This document shows positions 6,253 through 12,484 of a stretch of DNA of 15,165 bases, one piece after another. The notes under the pieces are model-generated. The model saw nothing but the letters and a program-made list of their open reading frames with translations, was not told where the DNA came from and did no database searches. How positions within the stretch are numbered: position 1 is the stretch's first letter; each line of letters opens with the position of its first letter. Origin of the DNA: an uncultured Collinsella sp. (GTDB taxonomy: Bacteria > Actinomycetota > Coriobacteriia > Coriobacteriales > Coriobacteriaceae); assembly GCA_900551185.1 (NCBI GenBank), contig URVF01000014.1:1-15165 (forward strand), written 5' to 3'. The position numbers and the translations under genes are program-made.

Positions 6253-8059
6253 GTGCCTCGCCTCCTTCCTGGGTCTGAGCTTGCGTTACGGATGCCTCGG
6301 TGTCGGCCTCGACGGCCTCTTCGCCCTCGGCAGACATCTTGTTCTGCGAGGTAAAGGTCTCGCGGTAGATCTCGCTCGTCTTGAGCAGCTCGTCGTGGTT
6401 ACCGATCTGCGCGATGCGGCCGCCCTCCATGACGATGATGCGGTCTGCGTCCTGCACGGAGCTAATGCGCTGGGCGATGATGAGCTTGGTCGTGTTGGGC
6501 AGATAGCTTGCCAGCCCTGCGCGAATCTTGGCGTCGGTCTTGGTGTCGACGGCGCTCGTGGAGTCGTCCAGGATCAAGATCTTGGGGCGACGCAGCAGGG
6601 CACGCGCAATGCACAGGCGCTGCTTCTGACCGCCGGAAACATTGGAGCCGCCCTGTTCGATCCAGGTGTCATAGCCCTTGGGGAAGCCGTCGACAAACTC
6701 GTCGGCGCAGGCCAGATGCGCGGCCTCGCGGACCTCTTCGTCGGTGGCGTTCGGGTCGCCCCAACGCAGGTTCTCGGCAATCGTGCCGCTAAACAGCACG
6801 TTTTTCTGCAGCACCATGGCCACCTGGTGGCGCAGGGCGTCCAAGTCGTAGTCGCGTACATCCACGCCGCCCACGCGCACGGTACCCTCGGTGGCGTCGT
6901 ACAGGCGGGCGATGAGGTTTACGAGCGTGGACTTGGCCGAGCCGGTGCCGCCGATGATGCCGATGGTCTCACCGCTCTTAATGTGCAGGTCGATATCGTC
7001 GAGCGCCTGGCGCTTCGCATGCGCGGAATACTTAAAGCTCACGTGGTCAAAGTCGATGGAGCCATCGGCGACCTCGAGCACGGGCTCGGCGGGATCGGCG
7101 ATCGTGGGCTCGGCGGCCAGCACCTCGGTGATGCGGTGCGCCGATTCGTCGGCCATGGTCACCATGACAAAGATCATCGATAGCTGCATCAGGCTCATGA
7201 GGATTTGGAAGCCATAGGTAAAGATCGAGGAGAGCTGGCCCACGTCGAACAGCGTGCCCTGGCTCGTGATGATGAGCTTGGAGCCCAGGTAGATGATGAC
7301 GACAAACGCGCCGTTGACGCAGGTGTTCATCATGGGGTTGTTAAAGGCGAGCAGCTTCTCGGCGCGGGTGAAGTCCATCTGGACGTCGCGTGCGGCGGTC
7401 GCGAACTTCTCCTTCTCAAAGTCTTCGCGCACGTAGCTCTTGACCACGCGCATGCCGGTGACGTTTTCCTCGACGGACTCGTTAAGGGCATCGTACTTGT
7501 GGAACACGCGCGAGAAGATGGGGCGCACCTTAAAGATGATAAAGAACAGTCCAAAGCCCAGCAGCGGAATGATGACCAGGTAGACCATGGCGACGCTGCC
7601 GCCCATGATAAATGCCATGGTAAAGGCGAAGATCAATACCAGCGGCGCGCGCACGGCGATACGGATGATCATCATAAAGGCCTGCTGCACGTTGTTGATA
7701 TCGGTGGTCAGGCGCGTGACGAGCGAGGAGCTCGAGAACTCATCGATGTTGGCAAAGCTGAACGTCTGGATCTTGTAGAACAGGTCGTGACGCAGGTTCT
7801 TAGCGAAGCCGCAACTCGCATGGCTGCAGGTGACGCCGGCAGCGGCGCCAAAAGCAAGCGACGTCAGCGCGATGAGCACCAAAAAGCCCGCGGTGGGAAG
7901 CATCTCGGCTACGGTGGTGCCATCTTTGATGGCGTCGATCAGGTTGGCGGTGATAAATGGAATCAGCATCTCGCAGAGCACCTCGCCAAGCACGAGCAAC
8001 GGCGTGGCAACGGTGACTTTTATATAGTCGCGGATGCTGCCCATGAGGGTTTTAATCAT
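6245..8059 (-). CDS. ABC exporter half-transporter, degenerate NBD (TM287-like partner)
   Basis: A 604-residue half-transporter with membrane domain about 15-310 and ATPase domain about 333-570. Motifs: Walker A GGTGSAKST (370-378), Q418, consensus signature VSGGQ (474-478), Walker B ILILDD (494-499) in which the catalytic Glu is Asp (D499), and switch loop IIAQR where Gln (Q530) replaces His. Both substitutions mark the degenerate subunit of heterodimeric exporters such as TM287/288 and LmrCD, and the downstream partner carries the matching changed signature. The last 30 residues form an acidic, Gln-rich tail. It starts with an 8-base overlap with the MarR gene (ATGATTAA, 8052-8059), with GGGAGG just upstream. 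The pair with a MarR regulator suggests an exporter induced by its substrate. Confidence 0.93.
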   Translation of the reverse strand: MIKTLMGSIRDYIKVTVATPLLVLGEVLCEMLIPFITANLIDAIKDGTTVAEMLPTAGFLVLIALTSLAFGAAAGVTCSHASCGFAKNLRHDLFYKIQTFSFANIDEFSSSSLVTRLTTDINNVQQAFMMIIRIAVRAPLVLIFAFTMAFIMGGSVAMVYLVIIPLLGFGLFFIIFKVRPIFSRVFHKYDALNESVEENVTGMRVVKSYVREDFEKEKFATAARDVQMDFTRAEKLLAFNNPMMNTCVNGAFVVIIYLGSKLIITSQGTLFDVGQLSSIFTYGFQILMSLMQLSMIFVMVTMADESAHRITEVLAAEPTIADPAEPVLEVADGSIDFDHVSFKYSAHAKRQALDDIDLHIKSGETIGIIGGTGSAKSTLVNLIARLYDATEGTVRVGGVDVRDYDLDALRHQVAMVLQKNVLFSGTIAENLRWGDPNATDEEVREAAHLACADEFVDGFPKGYDTWIEQGGSNVSGGQKQRLCIARALLRRPKILILDDSTSAVDTKTDAKIRAGLASYLPNTTKLIIAQRISSVQDADRIIVMEGGRIAQIGNHDELLKTSEIYRETFTSQNKMSAEGEEAVEADTEASVTQAQTQEGGEAHE

Positions 8060-8555
8060 CCAGTTCCTCCCAGGTTACACGGATTTTCTCGAGCATTTCG
8101 GCGAGCTGCTCGCGCTCGTCGTGGGTGAGGGCACCAAAGGCCTGCTCTCTAAAGCGAATGCGGGCTGCCTGGTCGATGCGGGCGTTTTCCCGGCCGGTTT
8201 CGGTCAGGCGAATGGTGAGCTGCCGTCGATCCTTGGGGTTACGGCTGCGCTCGATGAGGCCGTTGACCTCGAGCTTGGACAGGATCTCGGAAAGCGACCC
8301 CGGTTTGAGGTCAAAGTGCATGCCGAGTTCCTGCTGCGACATCTCGCCGCCGGGCTGCTTGGCCAGCAGGCAGATGATGGGCGCCTTGCCGGACACGCCT
8401 CCGCCATGAAAATGCATGTAATGGCCGCAAAAGCCCAGGCCGCTCAGGATGCGCTTGGCGAGTTTGTCTTCAGCGCTGACCGCTTCGGGTATGTCTACCG
8501 GTTGCGACGGGTCACCGCCGGGCTCATGCGGAAGGACGAGTGCTTCAACACACAT
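8052..8555 (-). CDS. MarR-family transcriptional regulator of the ABC exporter operon
   Basis: A 167-residue dimeric winged-helix regulator. The DNA-binding domain spans about 58-122: SQQELGMHFDLKPGSLSEIL as helix-turn-helix, then a wing SRNPKDRRQLTIRLTETG with the conserved DxR (D109, R111). The N-terminal 40 residues are longer than in most MarR proteins, and a glycine-rich stretch HGGGVSG (50-56) precedes the recognition domain. The ATG at 8555 has AGGAG about 12 bases upstream, rather far; no better start is seen. It is the first gene of an operon with two ABC exporter genes, overlapping the first by 8 bases. A dyad on the promoter -10 suggests autorepression, relieved by an exported compound as in other MarR-exporter systems; this is inference. 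Confidence 0.92.
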   Translation of the reverse strand: MCVEALVLPHEPGGDPSQPVDIPEAVSAEDKLAKRILSGLGFCGHYMHFHGGGVSGKAPIICLLAKQPGGEMSQQELGMHFDLKPGSLSEILSKLEVNGLIERSRNPKDRRQLTIRLTETGRENARIDQAARIRFREQAFGALTHDEREQLAEMLEKIRVTWEELDD

Positions 8556-8576
8556 ATCTAAGCTTCGCTCCTTTCC

Positions 8577-8618
8577 TTAGTTAGGTAGAGAAATTGTTTT
8601 GTGCCTAACTAATTTAGG
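8577..8618. promoter_or_regulatory. Probable MarR operators
   Basis: TTAGTTAGG (8577-8585) and CCTAACTAA (8604-8612) are perfect 9-base inverted arms 18 bases apart. The right part is itself a dyad, CCTAA-N5-TTAGG (8604-8618), overlapping the -10 of the operon promoter. This placement is what autorepression by the adjacent MarR protein would need. Confidence 0.65.
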
Positions 8619-8639
8619 AGCGCATAGATTGATTGTCAA
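8611..8639 (-). promoter_or_regulatory. Promoter of the marR-ABC-ABC operon
   Basis: On the minus strand a perfect -35 TTGACA (8634-8639) and -10 TAAATT (8611-8616) are separated by exactly 17 bases. Transcription would start near 8604, leaving a leader of about 50 bases before the MarR start. The -10 lies within the CCTAA-N5-TTAGG dyad. Confidence 0.75.
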
Positions 8640-8664
8640 GGTACCAAACTTATTATGTTCAAGC

Positions 8665-8774
8665 GGCACTTAGGGACGTTTCTTATGTGCCGGCACTTGG
8701 GGACACTCCTTGTGCTGATAGTCGTTGGGGACGTTCTTGTTTGCCTAGTCATTTAAGAACGTCCCCAACGACTA
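8665..8774. repeat. Tandem GGGAC-core hairpin elements (three units)
   Basis: Three related units follow one another: 8665-8691 (GGCACTTAGGGACG..., ending TGTGCC), 8692-8715 (GGCACTTGGGGACACTCC, then TTGTGC) and a hairpin at 8719-8774. The last has perfect 20-base arms (8719-8738, 8755-8774) around a 16-base loop, with core GTTGGGGACGTTCTT. The first two have short pairing ends GGCAC/GTGC(C). The core TTGGGGACNNTCCTT resembles that of the palindromes at 10269, 11819 and 13784, so these may be one diverged family. No gene is seen between 8556 and 9113. Confidence 0.75.
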
Positions 8775-8779
8775 ACTTA

Positions 8780-8931
8780 AAAACTATGCCGGATTACGGG
8801 GCTGAACGACGGATTGCCGACCATGCCGAAATTGGTAAAAAGAAAACCGCAGGTAGAAGGCTCGCTATGATTTGAAAATAGGGGGTGTGGTTGGCTCATT
8901 CAGGTTCAGCCCCGTAATCCGGCATAGTTTT
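8780..8931. mobile_element. MITE-like element with 28-base perfect terminal inverted repeats
   Basis: Bases 8780-8807 (beginning AAAACTATGCCGGATTACGG) are exactly repeated in inverse at 8904-8931. Between them lie 96 bases with no open frame of note. The total of 152 bases and the perfect long termini fit a small non-autonomous element or a large RNA hairpin. No target-site duplication is evident in the flanks, and no transposase is in the window, so mobility is inference only. Confidence 0.55.
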
Positions 8932-9113
8932 GAAATGGCACTGAATAAGTGGCGGCAAATGAGCCGCAATGAAGCAAGCTAGCCCCTCGTTTCCGAAACC
9001 TTTCCGCAACAATTTGCCCTTCGTGCCGCTCGACTCCGCTCGCAACGTCCCCTGCGCTACACTTAGTCGCACTGTGGCGCTGCTGCGCCGTGCCCGAACC
9101 AAGGGAGACCCTC

Positions 9114-9938
9114 ATGAAGAACACTCAGCTGCTGCTGATCAACGATATGTGCGGCTACGGCAAGGTCGCGCTTTCCGCCATGCTGCCGGTGCTGTCGCAC
9201 ATGGGCTACCGTATCCATAACCTGCCGACGGCGCTCGTTTCCGATACGCTCAACTACCCCAAGTTCTACATCCACGACACCACCGAGTACGTGCGTCAAA
9301 GCCTCGCCATCTGGGAGGAGCTCGGCTTTGAGTTCGACGCCATCTCTACCGGCTTTATCGTGACCGAGGAAGAGACGCGCATCATTTCGGACTTCTGCCA
9401 CCGTCGCGCGCAAAAGGGTACCAAGGTGTTCGTCGACCCCATCATGGGCGACAACGGCAAGCTCTACGCCGGCGTGCCCGAGTCCACGATCGGTCTCATG
9501 CGCAGCCTGCTCGAGTGCGCCGACTATGCGGTGCCAAACTACACCGAGGCGTGCCTGCTCACCGATACGCCCATTGCCGAGCAAATCACGCCCGATGAGG
9601 GCCGCACTCTTGTGGATGCCGTGCGTGCCCTGGGCGCCAAGTCGGTGGTCATTACGAGCGCTGTGGTCGACGGTGCGAATGTCGTCATCGGTTACGACCA
9701 TGTGGCGGGGGAGTACTTCACGATTCCCTTCGACCTGATCCCGGTCTATTTCCCGGGCACGGGCGACACGTTCTCGGCGGTGCTCGTCGGCCGCGTTATG
9801 GCAGGTTGGAGTCTGCAGCGCGCGACGTCCGATGCCATGCGCGTGGTGGCTGAGCTTATCGAGCGCAATGCCGACCAAGAGGATAAGTCGGCTGGCCTTC
9901 CCATCGAGGCCTGCCTGGACGTGATTGACCATGAGTAA
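9114..9938 (+). CDS. Pyridoxamine/pyridoxal kinase (PdxK/PdxY-type, ribokinase superfamily)
   Basis: Phosphorylates B6 vitamers (pyridoxal, pyridoxine, pyridoxamine) with ATP in the salvage route to pyridoxal 5'-phosphate, in the cytoplasm. The 274 residues show the family layout: NDMCGYGKVALSAMLPVL near the start (10-27), VDPIMGDNGKLY (107-118), PNYTEA (141-146), and the anion-hole/catalytic motif PGTGDTF (214-220) with base D218. The ATG at 9114 is used because GGGAG lies 6 bases upstream; an upstream in-frame GTG at 9090 lacks one. A short GGCGC-TGCT-GCGCC hairpin (9076-9089) lies just before the ribosome site. The gene overlaps the next by 8 bases (ATGAGTAA). Kinases of this branch are annotated as pyridoxamine kinases; the exact vitamer and symbol are not certain, and the hydroxymethylpyrimidine kinases of the same fold are a less likely alternative. 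Confidence 0.88.
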   Translation: MKNTQLLLINDMCGYGKVALSAMLPVLSHMGYRIHNLPTALVSDTLNYPKFYIHDTTEYVRQSLAIWEELGFEFDAISTGFIVTEEETRIISDFCHRRAQKGTKVFVDPIMGDNGKLYAGVPESTIGLMRSLLECADYAVPNYTEACLLTDTPIAEQITPDEGRTLVDAVRALGAKSVVITSAVVDGANVVIGYDHVAGEYFTIPFDLIPVYFPGTGDTFSAVLVGRVMAGWSLQRATSDAMRVVAELIERNADQEDKSAGLPIEACLDVIDHE

Positions 9939-10260
9939 TGCTGGCGAGGGCGGCGCCAAGCCTGCGGGCGGGGGCAAGCCGCTCGGCGCGCCGCGTGGCA
10001 AGCGTCCGCGTATCCGCGTGAGCTGCGTGGACCAGCTGGGTGCGTGCCGCTGCCACCATGGTCACAAGCCGGGCGACGTCTTCGACTTTGACCGCGACCG
10101 CGGCAAGATGTGTGCCATGGCCTGCCATGTGGGCTTTCCCTATATCGATATCCTGCGCTATGGCGGAACCGTGCCCGGCAACGAGCCTGGTACGGCAAAG
10201 TTCTGCTGTCCCGAGGTCGATACGCTGAACGTCTGGCTTGCCGAGATCGTCGACGAGTAG
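9931..10260 (+). CDS. Small Cys-rich TIGR04076-type protein of unknown function
   Basis: A 109-residue protein whose core (about 28-107) matches my recollection of the TIGR04076 family: VSCVDQLGACRCHHGHKPGD, then KMCAMACHVGFPYIDILRYGG and FCCPEVDTLNVWL. Seven Cys are present (32, 39, 41, 61, 65, 92, 93), mostly in pairs suited to binding a metal or cluster. The first 25 residues are Gly/Pro/Lys-rich and probably disordered. The start ATG lies in the stop of the kinase gene (8-base overlap, 9931-9938), so its translation is probably coupled to that of the B6 kinase. An in-frame ATG 6 bases upstream is possible. No signal peptide or membrane helix is seen. Its biochemical role is unknown to me; the link to vitamin B6 is by position only. 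Confidence 0.8.
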   Translation: MSNAGEGGAKPAGGGKPLGAPRGKRPRIRVSCVDQLGACRCHHGHKPGDVFDFDRDRGKMCAMACHVGFPYIDILRYGGTVPGNEPGTAKFCCPEVDTLNVWLAEIVDE

Positions 10261-10268
10261 TCGAGCGC

Positions 10269-10301
10269 AATGTGACAAAGGGACAGTTCTTTTGTCACAT
10301 T
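10269..10301. repeat. GTGACAAAGGGAC palindrome, copy 1
   Basis: Perfect 11-base arms AATGTGACAAA (10269-10279) and TTTGTCACATT (10291-10301) flank the core GGGACAGTTCT. It starts 8 bases after the TIGR04076 gene stop. No T-run follows, so it is not a standard terminator. Related copies lie at 11819-11849 and 13784-13816. Confidence 0.9.
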
Positions 10302-10344
10302 CGCCGGTGGTGCCCCTTCTATTATGCTTGTAATCTCAAATCTC

Positions 10345-10421
10345 TGCATTTCATCCGTTTTTAGGTTCTAAAAATTTTGCGTTTCATCGATAATCAAGCG
10401 TATAAAACTTTGCATTTAATT
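10345..10421 (+). repeat. 33-base-period direct repeats upstream of the AAA gene, with candidate promoter
   Basis: TGCATTTCATC (10345), TGCGTTTCATC (10378) and TGCATTTAATT (10411) start exactly 33 bases apart, about three helical turns, in an AT-rich stretch unlike its surroundings. The first two share all but one base. Between the second and third lies TATAAA (10401-10406), a good -10, with a poor TTGCGT (10377-10382) at 18 bases as -35. The repeats may be binding sites for a regulator of the AAA gene. Confidence 0.5.
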
Positions 10422-10444
10422 TGATGACACTGAGGGGAGAGCCT

Positions 10445-11806
10445 ATGCTGCGCAGGAAAATAGCGGTAGAGCTGGAGCGTTGGCTGAAGTCTGCCGAGCA
10501 AAAGGCCTTATTCATTACGGGTTCTCGCCAGATTGGCAAAAGCTATTCGATTCGCGCATTTGGCAAAGCCAACCATGCAACCTACATCGAGCTTAACCTC
10601 ATGGAAAATCGCCAGGCAAAAGATGCTCTTCTCGAGGCGCGGGATGCCGATGATTTCATCAGCAGGGTGACGCTTCTTTCGGGAAAGTCGATTGCACCAG
10701 GCAAAACGCTCGTGTTTATCGATGAGGTCCAAGAGGCCCCCGACATCATGACGATGGCAAAGTTCCTTGTTGAGGACGGGAGGTGCCGCTGGGCGTTTTC
10801 GGGGTCAATGCTCGGGACTCAGTTCAAGGGCGTCAGGTCCTATCCCGTGGGGTATGTCCACGAGCTTAGGATGTTCCCGCTCGATTTTGAGGAGTTTTGC
10901 TGGGCAACCGGGGTGAGCGAGGGGGCTCGCCAAACGATACGTAACGCGTGTATCAGCGAGAGGCCCATTCCTGATTACATTCATGACGCGATGATGGCAA
11001 ACTTCAGGACCTATACCGTTGTCGGCGGAATGCCGGAGGTCGTGCAGCGTTTCCTTGACACGCAGGGCGACCTTGCCTCTGTTCGTCAGCTACAGTCAGA
11101 GCTCAACGAACAGTACCGACGGGATATTTCCAAGTATGCAAGCGGGCGTGCCCTTCAGGTGCAGAGCATCTACGATCAGCTCCCCATTATGCTTGAGGGC
11201 GAACACAAGCGTTTCGTGCTCAATTCCATTGACCCCAAGGCGCATTATGAGAAGTACCAGCGAGATTTTGTCTGGCTTGTCGATGCCGGCGTTGCTCTCA
11301 AAGCCGATATCGTAACCGAGCCAAAGTCGCCCCTGCTCAAGACGGCACGGCCATCGCAGTTCAAGCTATACCAATCGGATACGGGCATGTTGATGGCGCG
11401 CTACCCCGTTGGAGTCGCCCAAGCGGCGTATCTTGATAGCAAGGAGCCCAATCTGGGCGGCATTTACGAAAACGTGGTGGCCCAGCAGCTGGCTGCCCAA
11501 AATCGCCAGCTTTACTACTATCAGACAAAAAAGCGCGGTGAAGTGGACTTTGTGGTCGACGGACCGGATGGGACGGCTGTTCCGATCGAGGTTAAATCGG
11601 GCTCCTATTACCACGCGCATGCTGCGCTCGGTCATGTGCTTGATACGGCTGAATATGGCGTAAGGCTCGGGATTGTTTTCTCGAGAGGCAACGTTGAGCG
11701 CAACGGAGCGGTTCTCTATTTTCCGCTATATGCGACCTGGGCCCTTTCGGATGTTTTGGGCGACTCCTGCGCCGAGGGGATAAAGCTGGAGGTCAAGCCG
11801 GTCTAG
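10445..11806 (+). CDS. AAA-type ATPase with DUF4143 domain
   Basis: A 453-residue protein of the widespread AAA_14/DUF4143 family, predicted cytoplasmic ATPases whose role is not settled. Visible: Walker A GSRQIGKS (26-33), Walker B LVFIDEVQ (89-96) with D93 and E94, WAFSGSML (116-123) as the sensor region, and EFCWA (150-154). The C-terminal DUF4143 part has YENVVAQQL (341-349), YYYQTKKRGEVDFVV (357-371) and IEVKSG (381-386). The E-V-D and E-V-K spacing resembles a PD-(D/E)XK nuclease fold. The ATG at 10445 is preferred because GGGGAGA precedes it by 5 bases; a start 24 bases upstream is possible but lacks this. The gene looks lower in GC than its neighbours and is bracketed by two copies of the same palindrome, both hints of acquisition. 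Some relatives have been linked to toxin-antitoxin or defence loci; no partner gene is seen. Confidence 0.9.
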   Translation: MLRRKIAVELERWLKSAEQKALFITGSRQIGKSYSIRAFGKANHATYIELNLMENRQAKDALLEARDADDFISRVTLLSGKSIAPGKTLVFIDEVQEAPDIMTMAKFLVEDGRCRWAFSGSMLGTQFKGVRSYPVGYVHELRMFPLDFEEFCWATGVSEGARQTIRNACISERPIPDYIHDAMMANFRTYTVVGGMPEVVQRFLDTQGDLASVRQLQSELNEQYRRDISKYASGRALQVQSIYDQLPIMLEGEHKRFVLNSIDPKAHYEKYQRDFVWLVDAGVALKADIVTEPKSPLLKTARPSQFKLYQSDTGMLMARYPVGVAQAAYLDSKEPNLGGIYENVVAQQLAAQNRQLYYYQTKKRGEVDFVVDGPDGTAVPIEVKSGSYYHAHAALGHVLDTAEYGVRLGIVFSRGNVERNGAVLYFPLYATWALSDVLGDSCAEGIKLEVKPV

Positions 11807-11818
11807 GGCCGGTCCCGG

Positions 11819-11849
11819 ATGTGGCAAAGGGACAGTCCCTTTGTCACAT
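11819..11849. repeat. GTGACAAAGGGAC palindrome, copy 2
   Basis: ATGTGGCAAAGGGACAGTCC followed by CTTTGTCACAT: arms pair over 13 positions with one G-T type mismatch (GGC against GTC). It begins 12 bases after the AAA gene stop, so copies 1 and 2 bracket that gene. Confidence 0.88.
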
Positions 11850-11853
11850 TCAT

Positions 11854-11948
11854 GAGCGTGGATTTTCTCCCACCGAGATAACGAGCGTGGATTTTCTCCC
11901 GTTTAGAGCGCACTCGAACGCTCAAAGTGGGAGAAAATCCACGCTCGT
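11854..11948. repeat. GAGCGTGGATTTTCTCCC repeats, two direct and one inverted
   Basis: The 18-base GAGCGTGGATTTTCTCCC occurs at 11854-11871 and 11883-11900, and inverted at 11929-11946. The second and third copies form a hairpin with perfect 20-base arms (11881-11900, 11929-11948) and a 28-base loop containing a smaller GAGCG/CGCTC pair. A short TTTAT follows on the plus strand. It lies between the converging AAA and phosphatase genes and could act as a weak terminator as well as being a dispersed repeat. Confidence 0.85.
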
Positions 11949-11992
11949 TTTATGCCGATGGCGTGGCCCGTGTGCCCGCGCCGCCCGAGCGC

Positions 11993-12439
11993 CTACAGCT
12001 GCTCGAGCATGGCGGTGCAACCGGCGAGTACATCGCGGTAGGTGGCGTCGAAATTGCCGGTGTACCAGGGGTCGGCCACGTCGCCGGGGCGATCGGTCCA
12101 ATCGAGCAGGCGCGAGATCTTGCCATCGGGGTCCTTCCCAAAAATTCGGTACAGGGCGCGGGCGTTCTCGTCGTCCATATAGACAATGTGGTCCCAGTCG
12201 CCATACTCCGCGCGACGCACCTGACGTGCGCGATGTGCGACGACGGGAATCCCGACCTCGCGTAGCTTGGCAACGGTACCGTGGTGTGGCGGGTTGCCGA
12301 TCTCCTCGGTCGAGGTCGCCGCGGAATCGATGGCAAACTCCGCCTCGCGCCCAGCGCGGCGCACGAGCTCGGTAAACACCGACTCGGCCATCGTCGAGCG
12401 GCAGATGTTTCCATAGCAGATGAACAGTACACGTTGCAT
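11993..12439 (-). CDS. Low-molecular-weight protein tyrosine phosphatase
   Basis: A 148-residue cytoplasmic phosphatase of the LMW-PTP/arsenate-reductase-like fold that hydrolyses phosphotyrosine through a cysteinyl-phosphate. The P-loop CYGNICRS (C8 to S15; nucleophile C8, R14) sits directly after strand 1 (QRVLFI), and the general acid is D123 in DPWY (123-126), which favours a phosphatase over an arsenate reductase. The ATG at 12439 places the P-loop at its usual position and has AAAGGA upstream; an in-frame start 45 bases earlier would add 15 residues not found in the family. It follows the MFS exporter gene by 45 bases on the same strand, so the two are probably co-transcribed. No tyrosine kinase is in view; partners in polysaccharide or stress regulation are typical of the family but not shown here. 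Confidence 0.93.
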   Translation of the reverse strand: MQRVLFICYGNICRSTMAESVFTELVRRAGREAEFAIDSAATSTEEIGNPPHHGTVAKLREVGIPVVAHRARQVRRAEYGDWDHIVYMDDENARALYRIFGKDPDGKISRLLDWTDRPGDVADPWYTGNFDATYRDVLAGCTAMLEQL

Positions 12440-12484
12440 ATGCGGTTTCCTTTCGATCGCCATCATCGAGCTCGAGTATCGCAT

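Noticed and set aside
6185..8128. Long plus-strand open frames (332 and 307 codons) opposite the first ABC gene
   Set aside because: Antisense shadows of the half-transporter; no motif, no ribosome site of note, and composition typical of reverse-frame reading.
8811..8860. tRNA-Leu-like string GCCGAAATTGGT inside the 152-base element
   Set aside because: No acceptor stem, anticodon arm or T-loop can be drawn around it; the resemblance is confined to the D-arm-like words.
8633..9102. Small frames on both strands sharing the peptide KTMPDYGAE
   Set aside because: The shared peptide comes from the two 28-base inverted ends read on opposite strands, not from related genes; no ribosome sites support them.
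9063..10001. Minus-strand open frame of 312 codons opposite the B6 kinase
   Set aside because: The plus-strand kinase has all family motifs and a good ribosome site; the reverse frame has no recognisable domain.
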